64,000 bases of DNA, from contig NC_092014.1 of NCBI RefSeq assembly GCF_042242105.1, positions 5,305,874-5,369,873 of the forward strand, read 5' to 3'. The position numbers and the translations under genes are program-made. The DNA comes from Pempheris klunzingeri (Eukaryota; Chordata; Actinopteri; Acropomatiformes; Pempheridae). The notes under the pieces are model-generated. The model searched no databases, was not told where the DNA came from, and worked only from the letters and a program-made list of their open reading frames with translations. Below, piece after piece: positions 40,523-58,456 of the stretch (within the stretch, counting starts at the first letter, position 1; each line of letters begins with the position of its first letter).

Positions 40523-40600
40523 TATGACAACAGCCTGGCAATAAATCCTGCCATTGTAAAGGTTGTACAGTTCAGGTTTTGTTGACTCAGTGTCACAGTG
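40523..40600 (+). repeat. Fragment of the 'TTTATTAGGTACACCTG' repeat family
   Basis: Shares the internal block (aacagcctggcaataaatcctgcc.. aaggttgtacagttcagg) with 36611-36745 and 56643-56968, without the terminal motif. Confidence 0.5.
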
Positions 40601-40764
40601 TTGACTCAACTCCGGCAGCGTTTGAGGCTGTAAATAGTGGTGGGGTTGTTTCCACACACACATTTACAGTCACCGGGGATCAGAAATACAAGAAAGATAA
40701 CTTAAGAACTGCAGTTGATGATCATTAAGCTGTTAACCCCCCCCCCACACACCTCAATTGTTTA

Positions 40765-40965
40765 GCCTATGAAATGTCCAAAATAGAAAAATATCTGTCA
40801 GACCAGCAGTTTGAAATGCAAAGATATTTATTTTACTGCCACGAAACAGAGAATTCTCACAAAACCTCTCATTTGGATATCTGAAACCAGCTGGGTTTGT
40901 ACATTATGACAGCAGTTAGTGATCATGACCGACTAATCGGTTCGACTGATTGTTTCATCCCTGCA
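40765..40965 (-). repeat. Copy of the fish 'GGGCTACAACTGACGATT' interspersed repeat
   Basis: The right edge, read in reverse, gives the typical start of this family (tgcagggatgaaacaatcag.. gattagtcgg). The body contains the 'aaatgcaaagatattta' segment. A partial copy also lies near 41395-41545. Both are degenerate. Confidence 0.45.
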
Positions 40966-43948
40966 TCTCTTAATTCTGTCGTATGATGAAGCCCCAAACA
41001 GCACCACCACTAGATCTAAGCTTCAAACCTCCATTTGCTTTTGGCACAGACTGAAATTTGTTTGTAGCATCCATTTAAGCATCCATCGGCTTATTCTTTG
41101 ACCAGATAGCTTCTAATTTAAATCAAAATGTGTCCAATTTTAGATGTTGTTGTTGAATGATAGAATTGTTTTGTGGTTAAAAATCTTCATATTCCTCATA
41201 GTGACATATAGGAAACATATTGTTTCAGTAAAATATTAAATCTTAAGTATTTTATTGCCACTCATTTGCAATCTACTCACCTCTACCTACAGCCTCAAAG
41301 ACAAGTTCTCTGAGCACAAGGAGATTTTATTTTTTCATTTTTTGGTAAAGATGCTTTTTTTTTTTGCGCCAGAGACCATAAGCAGTATACACCTGTATGT
41401 GTCCCTTTATCTTTTACTTATTTTGTCCAACAAATGGTCTAAAACCCAAAGATATTCAATTTCCAATAATTTAAAACAAAGTAAAACATTAATATCAACA
41501 TTCGAGAGGCTGGAACTGAATAAATGACTGAAACGATGGACCAGTGACCAAAGTTCTTCATTTTAATTTTCTCTTTTTTATGCATGTGGATGATGTGGGA
41601 CAGTTGATTTACAGCTGAGTTAAAGAGGAGTCATTACGTTGGTGAAACCTGTTGGTAATCCAAATAATCGTCACGGCAATATAGTTTACTCAAAGGACTT
41701 CCTACTGGCAAAGCTACTCAGAGATTACTGTAGAAACACTCATCACTTCATTTGTGACCAAAGAATTTCATATGATATGATCTTGTTTGTCAGTGAGACA
41801 TACGTTCGATTACTGCCTGGTTTCAGCAGCACCTTTACATCTCGACTGTAATCTCGGTTTCAGCCGTTCAAATGTAAAAACTGACAGCTTCACTGTTTTA
41901 TATCACTGTGGGGCGATGCATAGGAAGAAGACCTACCATATTCTGTGTGTTTATTCTTCTCAGGGAAACTATAGCTTGCTTTGCGGCTTTTGGTGCACTC
42001 GTGTCTCCTGTTGAAAGTGTAAAGAAGTCTGGAGACTGACCGCATGGTTGAAGGTAATCATTACGCAGATGACTCCGGGTCAGTCCCACCAGTTGCGTGT
42101 CCAAGCTTCACAGCTGGAGCAGAGGTAGTTAATTCAAACAAGTGCACCCAGAGAGAGTGCTGCAGAGGAGATGAGCAGAAATGTTTATTTTTAACTGGAA
42201 TTGGAGGTGACAAACTGTCTCTCAGATGCTGCAGCCGATATCGCCACAGTATAGGTTTTAATCAGAGGTGTGTGAGGTGTAAATGCTTCCTGTGGCAAAG
42301 AAGTGCCGGCTCAAATTGCTCTAGATTCAGAGGGAAGGCCAGAGAGACGGGGAGAAGAAGAGGCTCGGGTGTGGCTGCTCTGGTAATGACCGGTTTTGCA
42401 TTCAAACTGGTGTTTACTGATTCAGCCCAGTTCGTTCACACACAAACACAAGACACAGTAGGATGCACGAGAACACACAGTCATGCAAACGCAGTCCCGC
42501 GGAGTCGCACACAGTGGACGCCCCACAGTGGACTTGGTGTCCAGCTCAAACACAATGAGGCCAAGTTTAGGGATGTCTTCAGAGTTTGAATGAGCGATGC
42601 TGGAAACGCTATAATATGGAGACAGTTTTGATTCCACACTTGAGTCTGTAAGATAAGTTTAAGCACAAAGACTAGAAAAACTGTGTGTAACTGTGTCGAT
42701 TTGTCATTTTATTTGAGTTTGTGTGTTGGGCTATTTCCAGGCTGCAACCAGTAACTTCCTGGATTCAGAGCCACGTCATTAGTGCACAGTGTTGGTAGGC
42801 AAATTTTGTTTCCTTTGAATAGAGCCAGGCGAGGCTCCCCTGCCCTTTTTCAGTCTTTATGCTAAGCTAAACCAATGGGCTCCTGGCCTTTAGCTTCATA
42901 TTTCTGTACAGACATGGTGTGGTATCAATCTTTTTTCCATCTAACTCCCTGCTAGAAAGCAAACAAATGTGTATCCAGAGCTGTTCAACTATTCTTTTGT
43001 CATGTGTGGAGTCAAACCTTATTGTTACAATATTAAGGTGTTTTGCACTCTGTTTTGGTCGCAACCGGTCCCTATGACAATTGGCTCCACTGTTTTCATT
43101 AACTAATCACTAACTTTATCTGTCTGCTGTTTGGTGCTGAAAACAGCTGTCTGCTGCGGCGGTAAACGGGCGGGATGAGAGCGCAGTTTCTATGGAGATC
43201 CCATGCTGCTAATTTGATTGTGCTGGTTCCACTTCCTGTGACTGCAGCTGTGTGTGTCCCAAACCTGTAGCCTTATAATCTGTGTCTGGTTTCGTGCGTG
43301 TCTGTGTTAGAATAGTTCAGCCATGTTATTATTGTGCCTCACCTGCTATGAAAAGTACGTCTCAAACAGTGTGATCAGCCTCTCAAAAGTCACTCACACT
43401 ATGCTGAAGCTTGTCCTCCGTTGCGTCTGTCCAGCAGCATATTAATCATATGATATATATACGTATCATAAAAAATGGTCTTGAGTCTTGAGCTCTGCAT
43501 GCTCTGAGATAGAGCAGAGCTCTGTAGTTTTGTGACCTTTGGTACAGAGATTGCACAGATTGAAATTCCCCGCACCGCTTTGCAGCTGCTTTCATTGTCA
43601 GTCTGATTGCAAAGTGCACAGGTGCTGCTGTTGCTCGAAGGCTGCGTTTTAGTCTCGGCTGCACACTCTGCACTGAAATGCTACTTTTGTAGAGTCGGTG
43701 GTGTCAATGTGACAGAAAAAAAAACATGTGGGTTTTTTTGACTATAGATGAACTAACAAACGCGGCCCTACGCGGCCCATGGCACTGTCACTTAGCAAAA
43801 GAAGCCAAAGTGTTCAAATGTTAAATGCTCACTAAGACAAGCAACCGCACAATGCAGTCTAAAATTGGTATTTTTTATTTAAACCATAACTCCATAAATT
43901 CAGTGTTTCAAGCTGTGACTTCATTGAGTCATGGTGGGATGCAGACTA

Positions 43949-44135
43949 GGGCTACAACTGACGATTATTTCTGTAAAATGCACATCCCAGTTTCCCAGAA
44001 CTCGAGGGGACGTCTCCAAATGTCTGGATTTTGAACTGTTGATCAGACAAAACAAAAGATATTCAATTTACAGTAATGTGAGGATTTGCTGCTTTTCTCT
44101 GATAAACTAATCGTTTATCGACTTGTTTCAGCTGT
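43949..44135 (+). repeat. Copy of the 'GGGCTACAACTGACGATT' interspersed repeat
   Basis: Starts GGGCTACAACTGACGATTAT and continues through the typical body (cagtttcccagaa.. gacgtctccaaatgtc.. agatattcaatttac.. aatcgtttatcgac). It is a familiar high-copy fish repeat, probably a non-autonomous DNA transposon, lying in lpar2 intron 1. Confidence 0.6.
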
Positions 44136-44660
44136 GCTGCAGACTCCGCTGCCACAGCAGACTGTGGCCTCGTGTTTTAAAAAAACGTGCACAATTGAAC
44201 TCTGATGATGGAGGACTTGTGATACAGTTTTTAAAAAATCTAAATGTATACGCAATTAGATTCACTTACTTCAGTAAAGAGATCCCAATGAGTTCCAGAT
44301 AACAAAGTAAACAGATTTTAAATTTAAAAAAGAGAGAGCACTGGCACCAGATCAGTGCTTGTGTCTTAATACACCCTTAGTTGAGGTAGTGGGGTTGGTA
44401 TCAGGAGAAACAAGGTCAGCCGGGTGTATCCCCAGTCAGCCTGGCACTGACGGGCAGGCTGACATTGAAAACAGTGAATGCTGTGTGTGTTTCCCTGGAG
44501 ATTATCTTGCATGTTTTTTTTTTTAAGATTTACAGTATGAAAATGTGCAAAAATGATGGCGTGGTTATTTGTATTTTATGTCCTTGTTTTAAGCACAAGA
44601 TACTGATAACAGTACAGGCAGTTGGAAAGGCAAAACTAAAGATGTCACAGGTATCTGATC

Positions 44661-45367
44661 TACACTACTCACAAAAAGTTAGAGATATTCGACTTTCAGG
44701 TGAAATATATGGAAAATGTAAAAAGTGAATGCTACAGTGATATTATATCATGAAAGTAGGGCATTTAAGTAGAAGCATGCAATGGTAGTTTCTTCATCTT
44801 AAACAATTTATTGAAAGAAAATCTAACAACAGTGGTAGGTATACCACAACAAAAAATTTTCGGTGCCTCAATAAATTGGGACGTGGCCAAAGGACGTCCA
44901 CTCCTCTCCTTTCTGTGACTCTTCCAGTCTCTGTATCACTGTTCCAACCTCCTGATGACACTCTGTGACCCTCTAAGCTCAGTGAACACCTCCGTCTGAG
45001 GACTTCCTGTTTGAAGCCTCCAGTGTTGAGGTGCTGCTGATCAACTGTTAGGTGTCGTCTTGGTCTCATGATGTCAGAATGTGAACAGCAGGATGAGGAG
45101 GACTGTTTAAATACCAATTCTAACTGAAGCAGGAAATGTATTGGTGGATTCATGGATCAAACCTGTTGTGAATGTTGCTGTTAAGCTTCTTGTTAGAGAA
45201 CAGCAACTTGTGCAAAAAGTACTGAGACACTGAACAGTTGGACATGTGCATTCAAAGGTTTAGAGAAGGTCACATTAAGTTCACCTGGAAAGGTTAGAAT
45301 GCATTTTAGGTTCATCCTGAAATTTCACCTGAAAGCTGAATATCCCTAACTTTTAGTGAGCAGTGTA
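44661..45367 (-). mobile_element. Tc1-like non-autonomous DNA transposon, full length
   Basis: A 707-bp element with terminal inverted repeats of about 45 bp and only a handful of mismatches (left TACACTACTCACAAAAAGTT, right reverse-complement TACACTGCTCACTAAAAGTT). The repeats extend to TTTCAGGTGAAAT, and TA lies at both ends. The 119-codon frame on the minus strand (45153-44794) is a near-identical counterpart of that in the 37953-38489 copy. It is far shorter than a Tc1 transposase (about 340 aa) and lacks the DDE catalytic domain, so the element cannot move by itself. Confidence 0.85.
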
Positions 45368-46770
45368 ATTCTGATCTGAGCAGGAAGTGGAGCGGCTGCG
45401 TGAGCATGACTTTGTCTGGGCTCGAAGATCAACTGTGGTGCTGGCATTTGATTGACATCTTGCGTCTGACACGCACAGGGGCGTTCAGGAGAAATGGAAA
45501 AAAAAAGCGCACTTCCTCTCTGCGCAGTCAGACTAGCACATACACTCACCGCAAAGGTTTTTTTCTATATCTATTTTTTTTTCACTTACCTCAACTGTTT
45601 CACTTTGGTTCTTTAACCAAGCCCTTTTCTCGCAGTTGTGTCTCATCCATCATTAACTTCTCAAGCCTCCAAAGCTCTCACTCTGTCCACATTTTTCTGT
45701 TTTCGATTTGGCGTCTCTCTCCACACACCCTTGGTAGGAGAGTGGGTCACTGAGGCTCCCTCCCTGTGTGTGTGTGTGTGTTTTGTGCATGTTTGGATTG
45801 AGATTGAGTTACATAGCAGGATTCTGTAATTGTGAGGTGTGTCTCTGCTGTAGGGAGCTGCTCTGCTGTTTCCATTGTTGCGAGGGTTGAACTTGGAGTC
45901 GACGGTCCGGTGCCTGTCGTCGTGCTGCGCTCGCTTTCCACAGGCTGGTGGAGAATGTGTGAGGGAGTGCTGTTGACTCAAAGCGCACCACGCGGCCTGT
46001 ACAAGTTTACCATAAATAGAGGATTAAAGCACGTTGTTGTTGGCCATGCTTTAAAAGTGAATCCCGAAGTGAAGGCTGAGCTCTGCTCTGGTCTGAACTG
46101 TTGCTGGTTTCGATTACATTGTCACAGGCGCAAAGCCTCCTGTGTTCCTGTTGAGACTTGTCAGCATGTAAAGATGTTCCTCACTCAACTCGGTAGCACT
46201 ATGATGATGCCAATAACCGCTGTTGCTGCTAATCGTGATTTTTATTTTTATTTTTGGTTCATGTGGATCAAAAATCTGTAACAGGTCAGCTTCGTGGGTA
46301 AAATACGTTTTTGCTGTTTGCATGAAAACAATTTACTTTTTTCAGATTCTAAAAAAACATCTGTGTGTGTATAGAGATGCATAATATGCTGTAGTGGGGT
46401 TTGCAAAGTTCACACAGTTTAATTTTGGTATAGATGCATCGTTTCTTCTTTTCTGACTGTGAATTAAAAAAATATTCTCTAAATACAAGTTTGGTTTGAG
46501 GGGTTTTTAACCTAAAGTGCATTTCATGATACGTTGTCATGTTTACTAAAATAGTGATAAATGTAAGACCACCACCAGACATGTTTTAAGACGCACTCTG
46601 CTTTTAATAATAATTTGAGACATGATAACATGATTTTAGCTGCATCAGATAGGAGACAGAAACCTTCACTCCTCAGCAGATGAATGTGAAAGCAGCTTCC
46701 AGTGTCAAACTGCACATTCGTCATTCTGCACAGTGAAGGTCAAACACTTGAGTGAAGTCATCGACCTCAA

Positions 46771-47030
46771 GGCCACAACTAACTATCATTCTGATCAATT
46801 CGTCTGCCTGTTATTTTCCCAATTGATCGGCAATACACAAGAAAACCCTGAAAACTCCCCTTGGAGCCCGAGATGAAGCCATTACATGTTTGGTTTGGGC
46901 TAAAACCCAAACATGTTGAGCGCACTGTAATGTGAGACAATGAAAAGCTGCACGTTCTAACATTTGAGAAGTTGGAGCCAGAGAGTGTGAGAAACGAAGA
47001 TCATCAAAATAGTTGCACATCAATTTTCTG
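46771..47030 (+). repeat. Copy of the 'GGGCTACAACTGACGATT' interspersed repeat
   Basis: Starts GGCCACAACTAACTATCATT and includes the body segments (cctgaaaactcccc.. cactgtaatgtgagac.. aacatttgagaagttggagccagagag). Diverged copy in lpar2 intron 1. Confidence 0.55.
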
Positions 47031-47485
47031 TGGTTTGACTGTAGTGTAGCGTGCTGTACTCACTGTAAAGCCCCCATTAATCCTTAATAATATTGAGACG
47101 ATGACTTAAACCATGTAGTTCAGCCATATGGTTCATGTATGATCCGTTTGTCTCGGTTAACTAACTCCCTCCGAGCTCGGCTGTGGGCTGATTGGCTGGT
47201 TATTGCAGCCAAAGTTACCAACATTATCAAACGCCTAGCGACCTAAATGAATCTACCGTATTTACTTAAACTGATAATGGATTCGTGATGTTGGTAGTAC
47301 AATAAATTGGGTTTATTGTCCAGCATTAGCAGCATTGATTTTGGAATGAAGTCATGCACAGCGGTTGTGTTTGTTGTCTCAAATGAATGCGTCATTTTTC
47401 CACAGATTGAAGACCAGCGCTCAGCCGCACAGCGAAGGCCATCCCACTCCAAACTGGATCCCTCCTGTCCTCACCTGTCCAGCTG

Positions 47486-47604
47486 ATGGCATGCCGATCT
47501 CCAACCCACCAGAGAGGGCGAGTCTGAATGGCGCCCTAGACCTTCCCCTCTGCTTCCTGTCTGCAACGCCGCTCTCCTCTCCGTCCTCTCCAGCTCTTCT
47601 CTGA
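47486..47604 (+). promoter_or_regulatory. Two overlapping upstream ORFs in the lpar2 leader
   Basis: In the exon that carries the lpar2 start (47406-47882), two ATGs five bases apart open short frames: 47486-47527 (13 aa) and 47491-47604 (37 aa). Both end before the main ATG at 47630. Such uORFs commonly lower translation of receptor mRNAs; the effect here is inferred. Confidence 0.55.
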
Positions 47605-47629
47605 TCCCGCATCCACCAGATATCTCAAC

Positions 47630-52980
<5,351 letters not shown>

Positions 52981-55114
52981 AGACTCATAGGAACAAACCC
53001 CTGATACCACTGAGACACACACACCACATACAGTACGACCATGACTCGATGACTAAACGACGACAACTTAAGGGTGCATTTGAATACATTTCGTTATTTT
53101 CTGATTTACTCTTCACTCCCCAAAATCTAAAAATTTTGGTTGAATACTCAAAACAGTGTGAAATCTGATTTAAAAAAAACACACACACCTAAAAACATCC
53201 AGGTGCAATGTGTTGAATGAAATTGTGAAAGCAATTTGACATATGAAAGGAGCGAGTTTCAGCTCATTGTTTAGCTGCCCGCCAGCTACTTTACTCTTCT
53301 GGTTCACTCTCACTCCTCTCATAGCATTGTTGGTTTTTTTTACTGCAATTTGCACATTTGAATGAATTAAAAATAAGTTTGTTCTTTCTGAAAATTACGA
53401 CACCTGATAGTTATTGCAGTAATCAGTACACTGATGGCAGCAGTGATGACAGAGATTCATCCCTAGATGCAAATTTGGTGATTTATTGTTTGAAAGTGAC
53501 TGGTTTGTGTTTTATACTCACAAGTAGCAAAGCTGTTAAGTCATTACAGTTAACCTTTTGTCTGACTTGTCTTTACTTCGCTGCTTGAACCAATTATAAG
53601 CAAGCACGCATCTGCTTATATAGGTGCTCTGTGGGTGTGAGAACCTCCAGCTGTTAACTCTACATGTAGTATCACTGTGTTGACGGGTGTAAAAAAAAAA
53701 AAGAAAGTATGGAAATGTTGCAGTGCTTCAGCCTGCAGTCAGCTGGAGCTTTTGACAGCGTCGCTCAGAGTATGAACTCACATTGTTGAGTAAGTAAAAG
53801 CAGAGAACTTTCACAGCTTCATATCGTTTCCTTCTTTCACTTCCAGTCAGGCACCTTTTTGTAAACCAATCAAAATAAATCTCATGACAGAGTATCTGAA
53901 CAACAGAGAGGACTGCGTAGTGTCCCACATTCATGTTCATCACGCAGGAACAAAAAGAGACAGAAAACAGCACCTCTCTCACCGTCGGCTTTAACGCTCT
54001 TCTAAGAATGTGTGCTCGAACACATCTCGACACACATTGAGCCTCCGGAAATGCTCTAATGTGATCACATTCAAACTGGACGCTCGAGGCGATAGAATGA
54101 TTGAAAGTATATTATTATTTTTTTTTTATTGTTGATTTAATCTTTTGCTTCATTTTTGATCACTCATTTAGATAAAAGTTAAAAAAAAAATGTTTGAGTT
54201 GTAGATTTATCATCAACTAATCGATAAATCCGGCAGAGGACTGAGGGAGGGGGCAGTGTGCAGGCCTCCACAGTCATTTCAGGCAGTTTGGTACCAGCAG
54301 GTGTGTCACATGGCTGCTTCTGATTAAAAAAAGGTGTCTTTACTGAAAGTCTTAAAGGACCAGTTGCCATTAAATATTGGTCTCGCTGAATGTGAATGAC
54401 TGTTGAACACACTGACAAAACATCTGTGCCTTTTACTTCCCTGTGCTGAACATAGAAACTGAAAGTAAAAAAAGAGTCTTCAGATTGATTTTAGGTGCGA
54501 AAACTCTTTGTGTCTGACTGTAGCCACACGCACCTCAACGCTCTGCTTGTGGCTGAGTCCTTTACCCTCATATGTATGGCATCATATTCGTGTCCAGAAC
54601 ACAGAAGAATACTTCATCATGCAAAGATTTTCTTACTGCCAATTGTTAGATCTGTTTGATATTGTTGTGCTCAAAAAGTGCCCCGTCATCCGCTCAGAAT
54701 TATGACCAAATGTAATACCATACACATGTGCAGTCATCCAGGCAAGATGTCAAAGTTTCCATGAGGCAAACTCAAGCGAAACATCAAGGAGGTGACGTTC
54801 ATCAAACTCAAATAAAGCAAGGCCTTAATGGCCACGCTGCCCCGTACTATAAACAGGTTTCTTTTGTGGAATTACCCTGTTGTCTTATGCAATCAGTACA
54901 TAGTTTAGGCAGCACAACATTTCTGTGTTCTCTGTGCAGTTTGCTGATATGTGTGTGTGTGTGTGTACGTGTGTGTGTGTGTGTGTGTGTGTTGTACAGT
55001 CTTAAACCAGTCCAGATGTGTGCTTGTGGTTGGAGTGGGTCATGCTCCTTGCCACATTTCCTCTGACTTGTTACTCTGGCATGTGTGTATGTTGGAGATG
55101 TGCACTCTGTTATT

Positions 55115-55147
<33 letters not shown>

Positions 55148-55962
55148 GTACACACACAGAGCCTGTTTTTGCTGCTAGCAGGAAGTGCTGTCATGGGTGT
55201 GTGTGTGTGTGTGTGGTCTTGTGTGCATGCATGTGAGGTTTATGGACTTTTTGTTAGTGACACAAGATTAGACAGGACGCCTGAGGGAAGGAGGAGGCGG
55301 GAGTGGGATGGTTTGGATAAAATCTTCATCTGTTCCCTGTGTGTTGACGGTAAAATACGCACAGACTCAGAAATTAAGAGGAAGTTAGACATTTCTTGCT
55401 AATATCAAATCATTAACTCCAACCACTCTTAACGGGAACACCGTTACAAGAAGCTAGTAGAGGGATAACAGTATATTCAAACTATACTCTTTGTCTTCAG
55501 AATCAGATAAATCAATGTTGATACTTATGTTCATGTTAGTGTAGGCTAACTGGTGGTATTGTTTTGACGTTTCAAGCATTTTCATATTTAGAATCTATTT
55601 TTGTAAAAACATTGTTACAAATATTATGAATAAATGCATAAATCTGCTTACATCTGTGATTTGTTTGGTCATGTCTGCCTGCTTTGTCTGCTTTACAGCA
55701 AGATAGCTCTGTGATGAAAATTAATATCGCACTGTGTGGAAACACTCTCAGGGATAAACATCTTTTTCTCTCAGCTCCTTTCACTCCTTCTGCTAGTTTG
55801 GACATGACTAACCCGTTCTCTCTTCTTTCCTGTTCTCCTCCTTTTTTACTTTCTGCTACACCTAATCCCCATTCCTTATTTTTTTCTTCTCCTCTCCTGA
55901 TTCCTTACCTCATTTCAACTCTTGCCTCATATTCTTATCTGTCTCTCCACCTCTGTCTGTAG
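52981..55962. other. lpar2 3' UTR and downstream non-coding DNA
   Basis: Sequence after the main lpar2 stop. An AATAAA occurs near 53873. Two dinucleotide tracts are present: (TG)n at 54949-54991 and (AC)n at 55121-55160. Around 54195-54240 there is a degenerate 'aactaatcgataaat' repeat piece. If the exon at 55963 is used, this whole stretch is an intron. Confidence 0.45.
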
Positions 55963-56055
55963 AACTGTAAGTTTCGCGCTGCCGAGCCGACGGAGATGAG
56001 CAACGGGACGCCTCTCATCCACGAAGGCTCAGAAGACGCCCCGACCTCTTCTTAA
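55963..56055 (+). CDS. lpar2: Possible alternative last coding exon of lpar2
   Basis: A very strong acceptor (long C/T tract, ..ctctccacctctgtctgtag) is followed by an open frame of 30 codons ending in TAA. It encodes NCKFRAAEPTEMSNGTPLIH, then EGSEDAPTSS. The middle part (MSNGTPLIHE) weakly recalls the human LPAR2 tail (ENGHPLMD). A phase-0 donor in lpar2 exon 3 (GAG followed by gtactg at 52924) would join it in frame, but that donor is weak. Alternatively it is the last exon of another gene. No other candidate upstream exon was found. Confidence 0.35.
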   Translation, partial: NCKFRAAEPTEMSNGTPLIHEGSEDAPTSS

Positions 56056-56642
56056 AAGTGGAATTAATTCAGAAAACAACAAGAAACTTTCAACACAGTC
56101 AAGATACGCAGAAGCTCACTTGACATTGACCTCTACACATCTGTGTATGCACACACAAACGAGCCGTGAGACCTGCTTCTCTTCAACCACACGGCTGTTG
56201 TATCAGGCTCAGAAACTGTTTATTCTGTTTTTATTTGTCACTTTGACTTTTACCTCTGCTGCCAGCAGACTGCCACTGCTCTGTCTGTGTCTGTGAGAGC
56301 TGAGTTGTTCACGGAGCAAAGAAGAATTGATCGACCTCTAACATCAGTTGGCCGACGACAGAGGACGCATCTCCTTATTTGTAACAAGCGGCTCATTTGA
56401 GCTCCATCAGCAGACACAAGGGACTAACCCTCCATTACTGGGCCATTTAAACAACATGGGGGGAGATTTCCTGTTGAGACATAAATGAACTGCCAGGTTC
56501 CCCCAAACAAATGAGGCTGCTGGACTGGAACGTGCCGCCAGTAAATGGAAGAACTGAATGTGTAGCAAAGCAGTAATCCGTGCTTCATCGAGTGACATTC
56601 GTCTGGTTTTAGTAATATTTTTATGATGGATTGATGTGTGTG

Positions 56643-56968
56643 AGTTTATTAGGTACACCTGGGTAAAGCTAATCCAGTCTGATACAACAAATCCTCCTCA
56701 GGAGGGTTTTAATGTTCAGTTTCTGCTAAAACTCTTTTAGAGACGTGTCGATTCAACAATTTTGGAAGATGTTCTCAGTGCTGAACTGTACTGTGACATA
56801 CAGAGAGGCTCTTATTGGTCTAAATGGGCGTGAACAAAATAACAGAAATACCTGAAAATGGCTTCAACACAAACGGCACATTATATCTTTCATGAAGGTC
56901 GGATTTCCTGCAGGACTAAATGGCGTTAGATTTAGCGAGCTGTACCTAATTAAGTGGCAACTGAGTGT
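56643..56968 (+). mobile_element. Non-autonomous DNA transposon-like element, 'TTTATTAGGTACACCTG' family
   Basis: Left end GAGTTTATTAGGTACACCTG; right end GTACCTAATTAAGTGGCAACTGAG, whose reverse complement (AGTTGCCACTTAATTAGGTAC) matches the left end. So this copy keeps both inverted ends, about 325 bp apart. Fragments of the family also occur at 36611-36745 and 40523-40600. The superfamily and exact target duplication are unclear. Confidence 0.6.
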
Positions 56969-56969
56969 G

Positions 56970-58430
56970 TGTGTATGGAATCACTGGTAATCTGATGTTA
57001 CCAGGGTTCATGTCTGAGGCAGCAGTACCAGTTTATACTGGGCTTGTAAAGGGTTGTAACTAATAACAATGTTTTATTGATCAGTCACAGGCTATGATTA
57101 TCAGTGAAGTTTGGGTCTTTGATGCCCCATAGACGGTTTGCAGAGCATTCAGGCCAACAGTTGAACTGCTGCTGCTTTTCACTCAGAGGTTTGGACCAAC
57201 CACCCGTTCAATCCAGCTCAGTCAGCGTCTAGTTGTCATTTTAGTTTAGAATTGCCACCCCTGATTCTCAACATAGATGTGCTAATTATAAACAAATTAT
57301 GACAGTGGAGACCTGATGGATTTGTAATTGCAGACACTTAATTGGATCACTGCTTGATGAACAGTCAAATTATGTTGCAACAGGATGAACCAACCTGACA
57401 ATTCATTAGTTCTTCAAATTAGTGGTTCATTACTGATCTAAAAGCACAATTAAAAGATGTATTAACATGAATAAAGCCTATTTTAAAGTATTTTTGTAGA
57501 AAGTGCTTCCCAAACCTCCTCACTTCATGTCTTTGTTCACAAATCAGAATCTTCTTGGGTTTATGACTCTGGTTAGATTTCCTGATTCTGGCTACATATT
57601 TTTTATTTTTTTTTTATAGATTTTACTCTGAGATTTTAAGTATTCAATAATTTTTATCCTTCACAAAGTGGAAGAGACACAAATCTCCTCATGTGCATGT
57701 TACAAGGCACATATTTTGTCTAGATTGTACTTGTTCTCATAGATCTCACAGTAAACACACCGACATGTAACTTGAATGAGATCCTGTCTGTGCCTTAATG
57801 CAGTACCTGCTCAGGAACTTCCGCAGTGGTTAAAACTCATCATTAACCGTTTCATTGCAGTAAAAGATTGTGTATTATAAGATGTTCCTTCCTTCCTGAA
57901 GCCTTTTCTCTGTATTTTATTTTTGCATGTGTCACTGTGTGCAGCTAACACTGTGGTGTTTGCATCCTGTATATTGTCTCTGCTGGAATGACACACAGTA
58001 CTGCTTTGTGAATTGTTTGTGATATAAAGCTTTATTTATGATCACATTGTAGCTGTAGATATCGTATACAGTTATGGTATACATTTGGTGCACTTGAGCA
58101 GATTTGCCGTCAGGCAACTTTAAAGAGGAAAAAACCATGAAGGGAAATGAAGCTCCTGATTTTTCATCAGGATGATTTCCAGAAATGTTGAGATTTTAAA
58201 TGAAGTTTATTTTAGTCCAGCATGAGTGAGGGAAGAGGACAAGTATAAGATGGCTGATATGATGCTTTTAGGGTAAATATATTGCAGCTGATTCATGTTT
58301 ATACTGTGTGTAAAACTGATAACGACATGTTTATAGGAAAGAAGCTTTGTGTGGCAGTAACAGCGTGCTTTGATTTGGTGTCTTACTGCCACGATAATCT
58401 GCCCTCAGTTAACTGACAATGATGTCATTA
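56970..58430. other. Intergenic DNA between lpar2 and the minus-strand candidate gene
   Basis: AT-rich, with a degenerate repeat piece around 57060-57190. No splice-compatible coding frame is seen on either strand. Confidence 0.45.
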
Positions 58431-58450
58431 AAAACTTAAACTTAAAAACT

Positions 58451-58456
58451 TTTATT
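58451..58456 (-). terminator. Polyadenylation signal for the minus-strand candidate gene
   Basis: TTTATT on the plus strand is AATAAA on the minus strand, 316 bases past the stop codon of the candidate gene at 58772. This is the expected place for its 3' end. Confidence 0.45.

Noticed and set aside
42044..42589. 181-codon open frame in lpar2 intron 1
   Set aside because: Cysteine- and arginine-rich without domain or splice context, no matching frame nearby, in repeat-rich intron DNA; length is within what chance gives.
45832..46281. 149-codon plus frame in lpar2 intron 1
   Set aside because: Low-complexity Val/Ser-rich composition, no splice partners; overlapped by minus frames of similar length.
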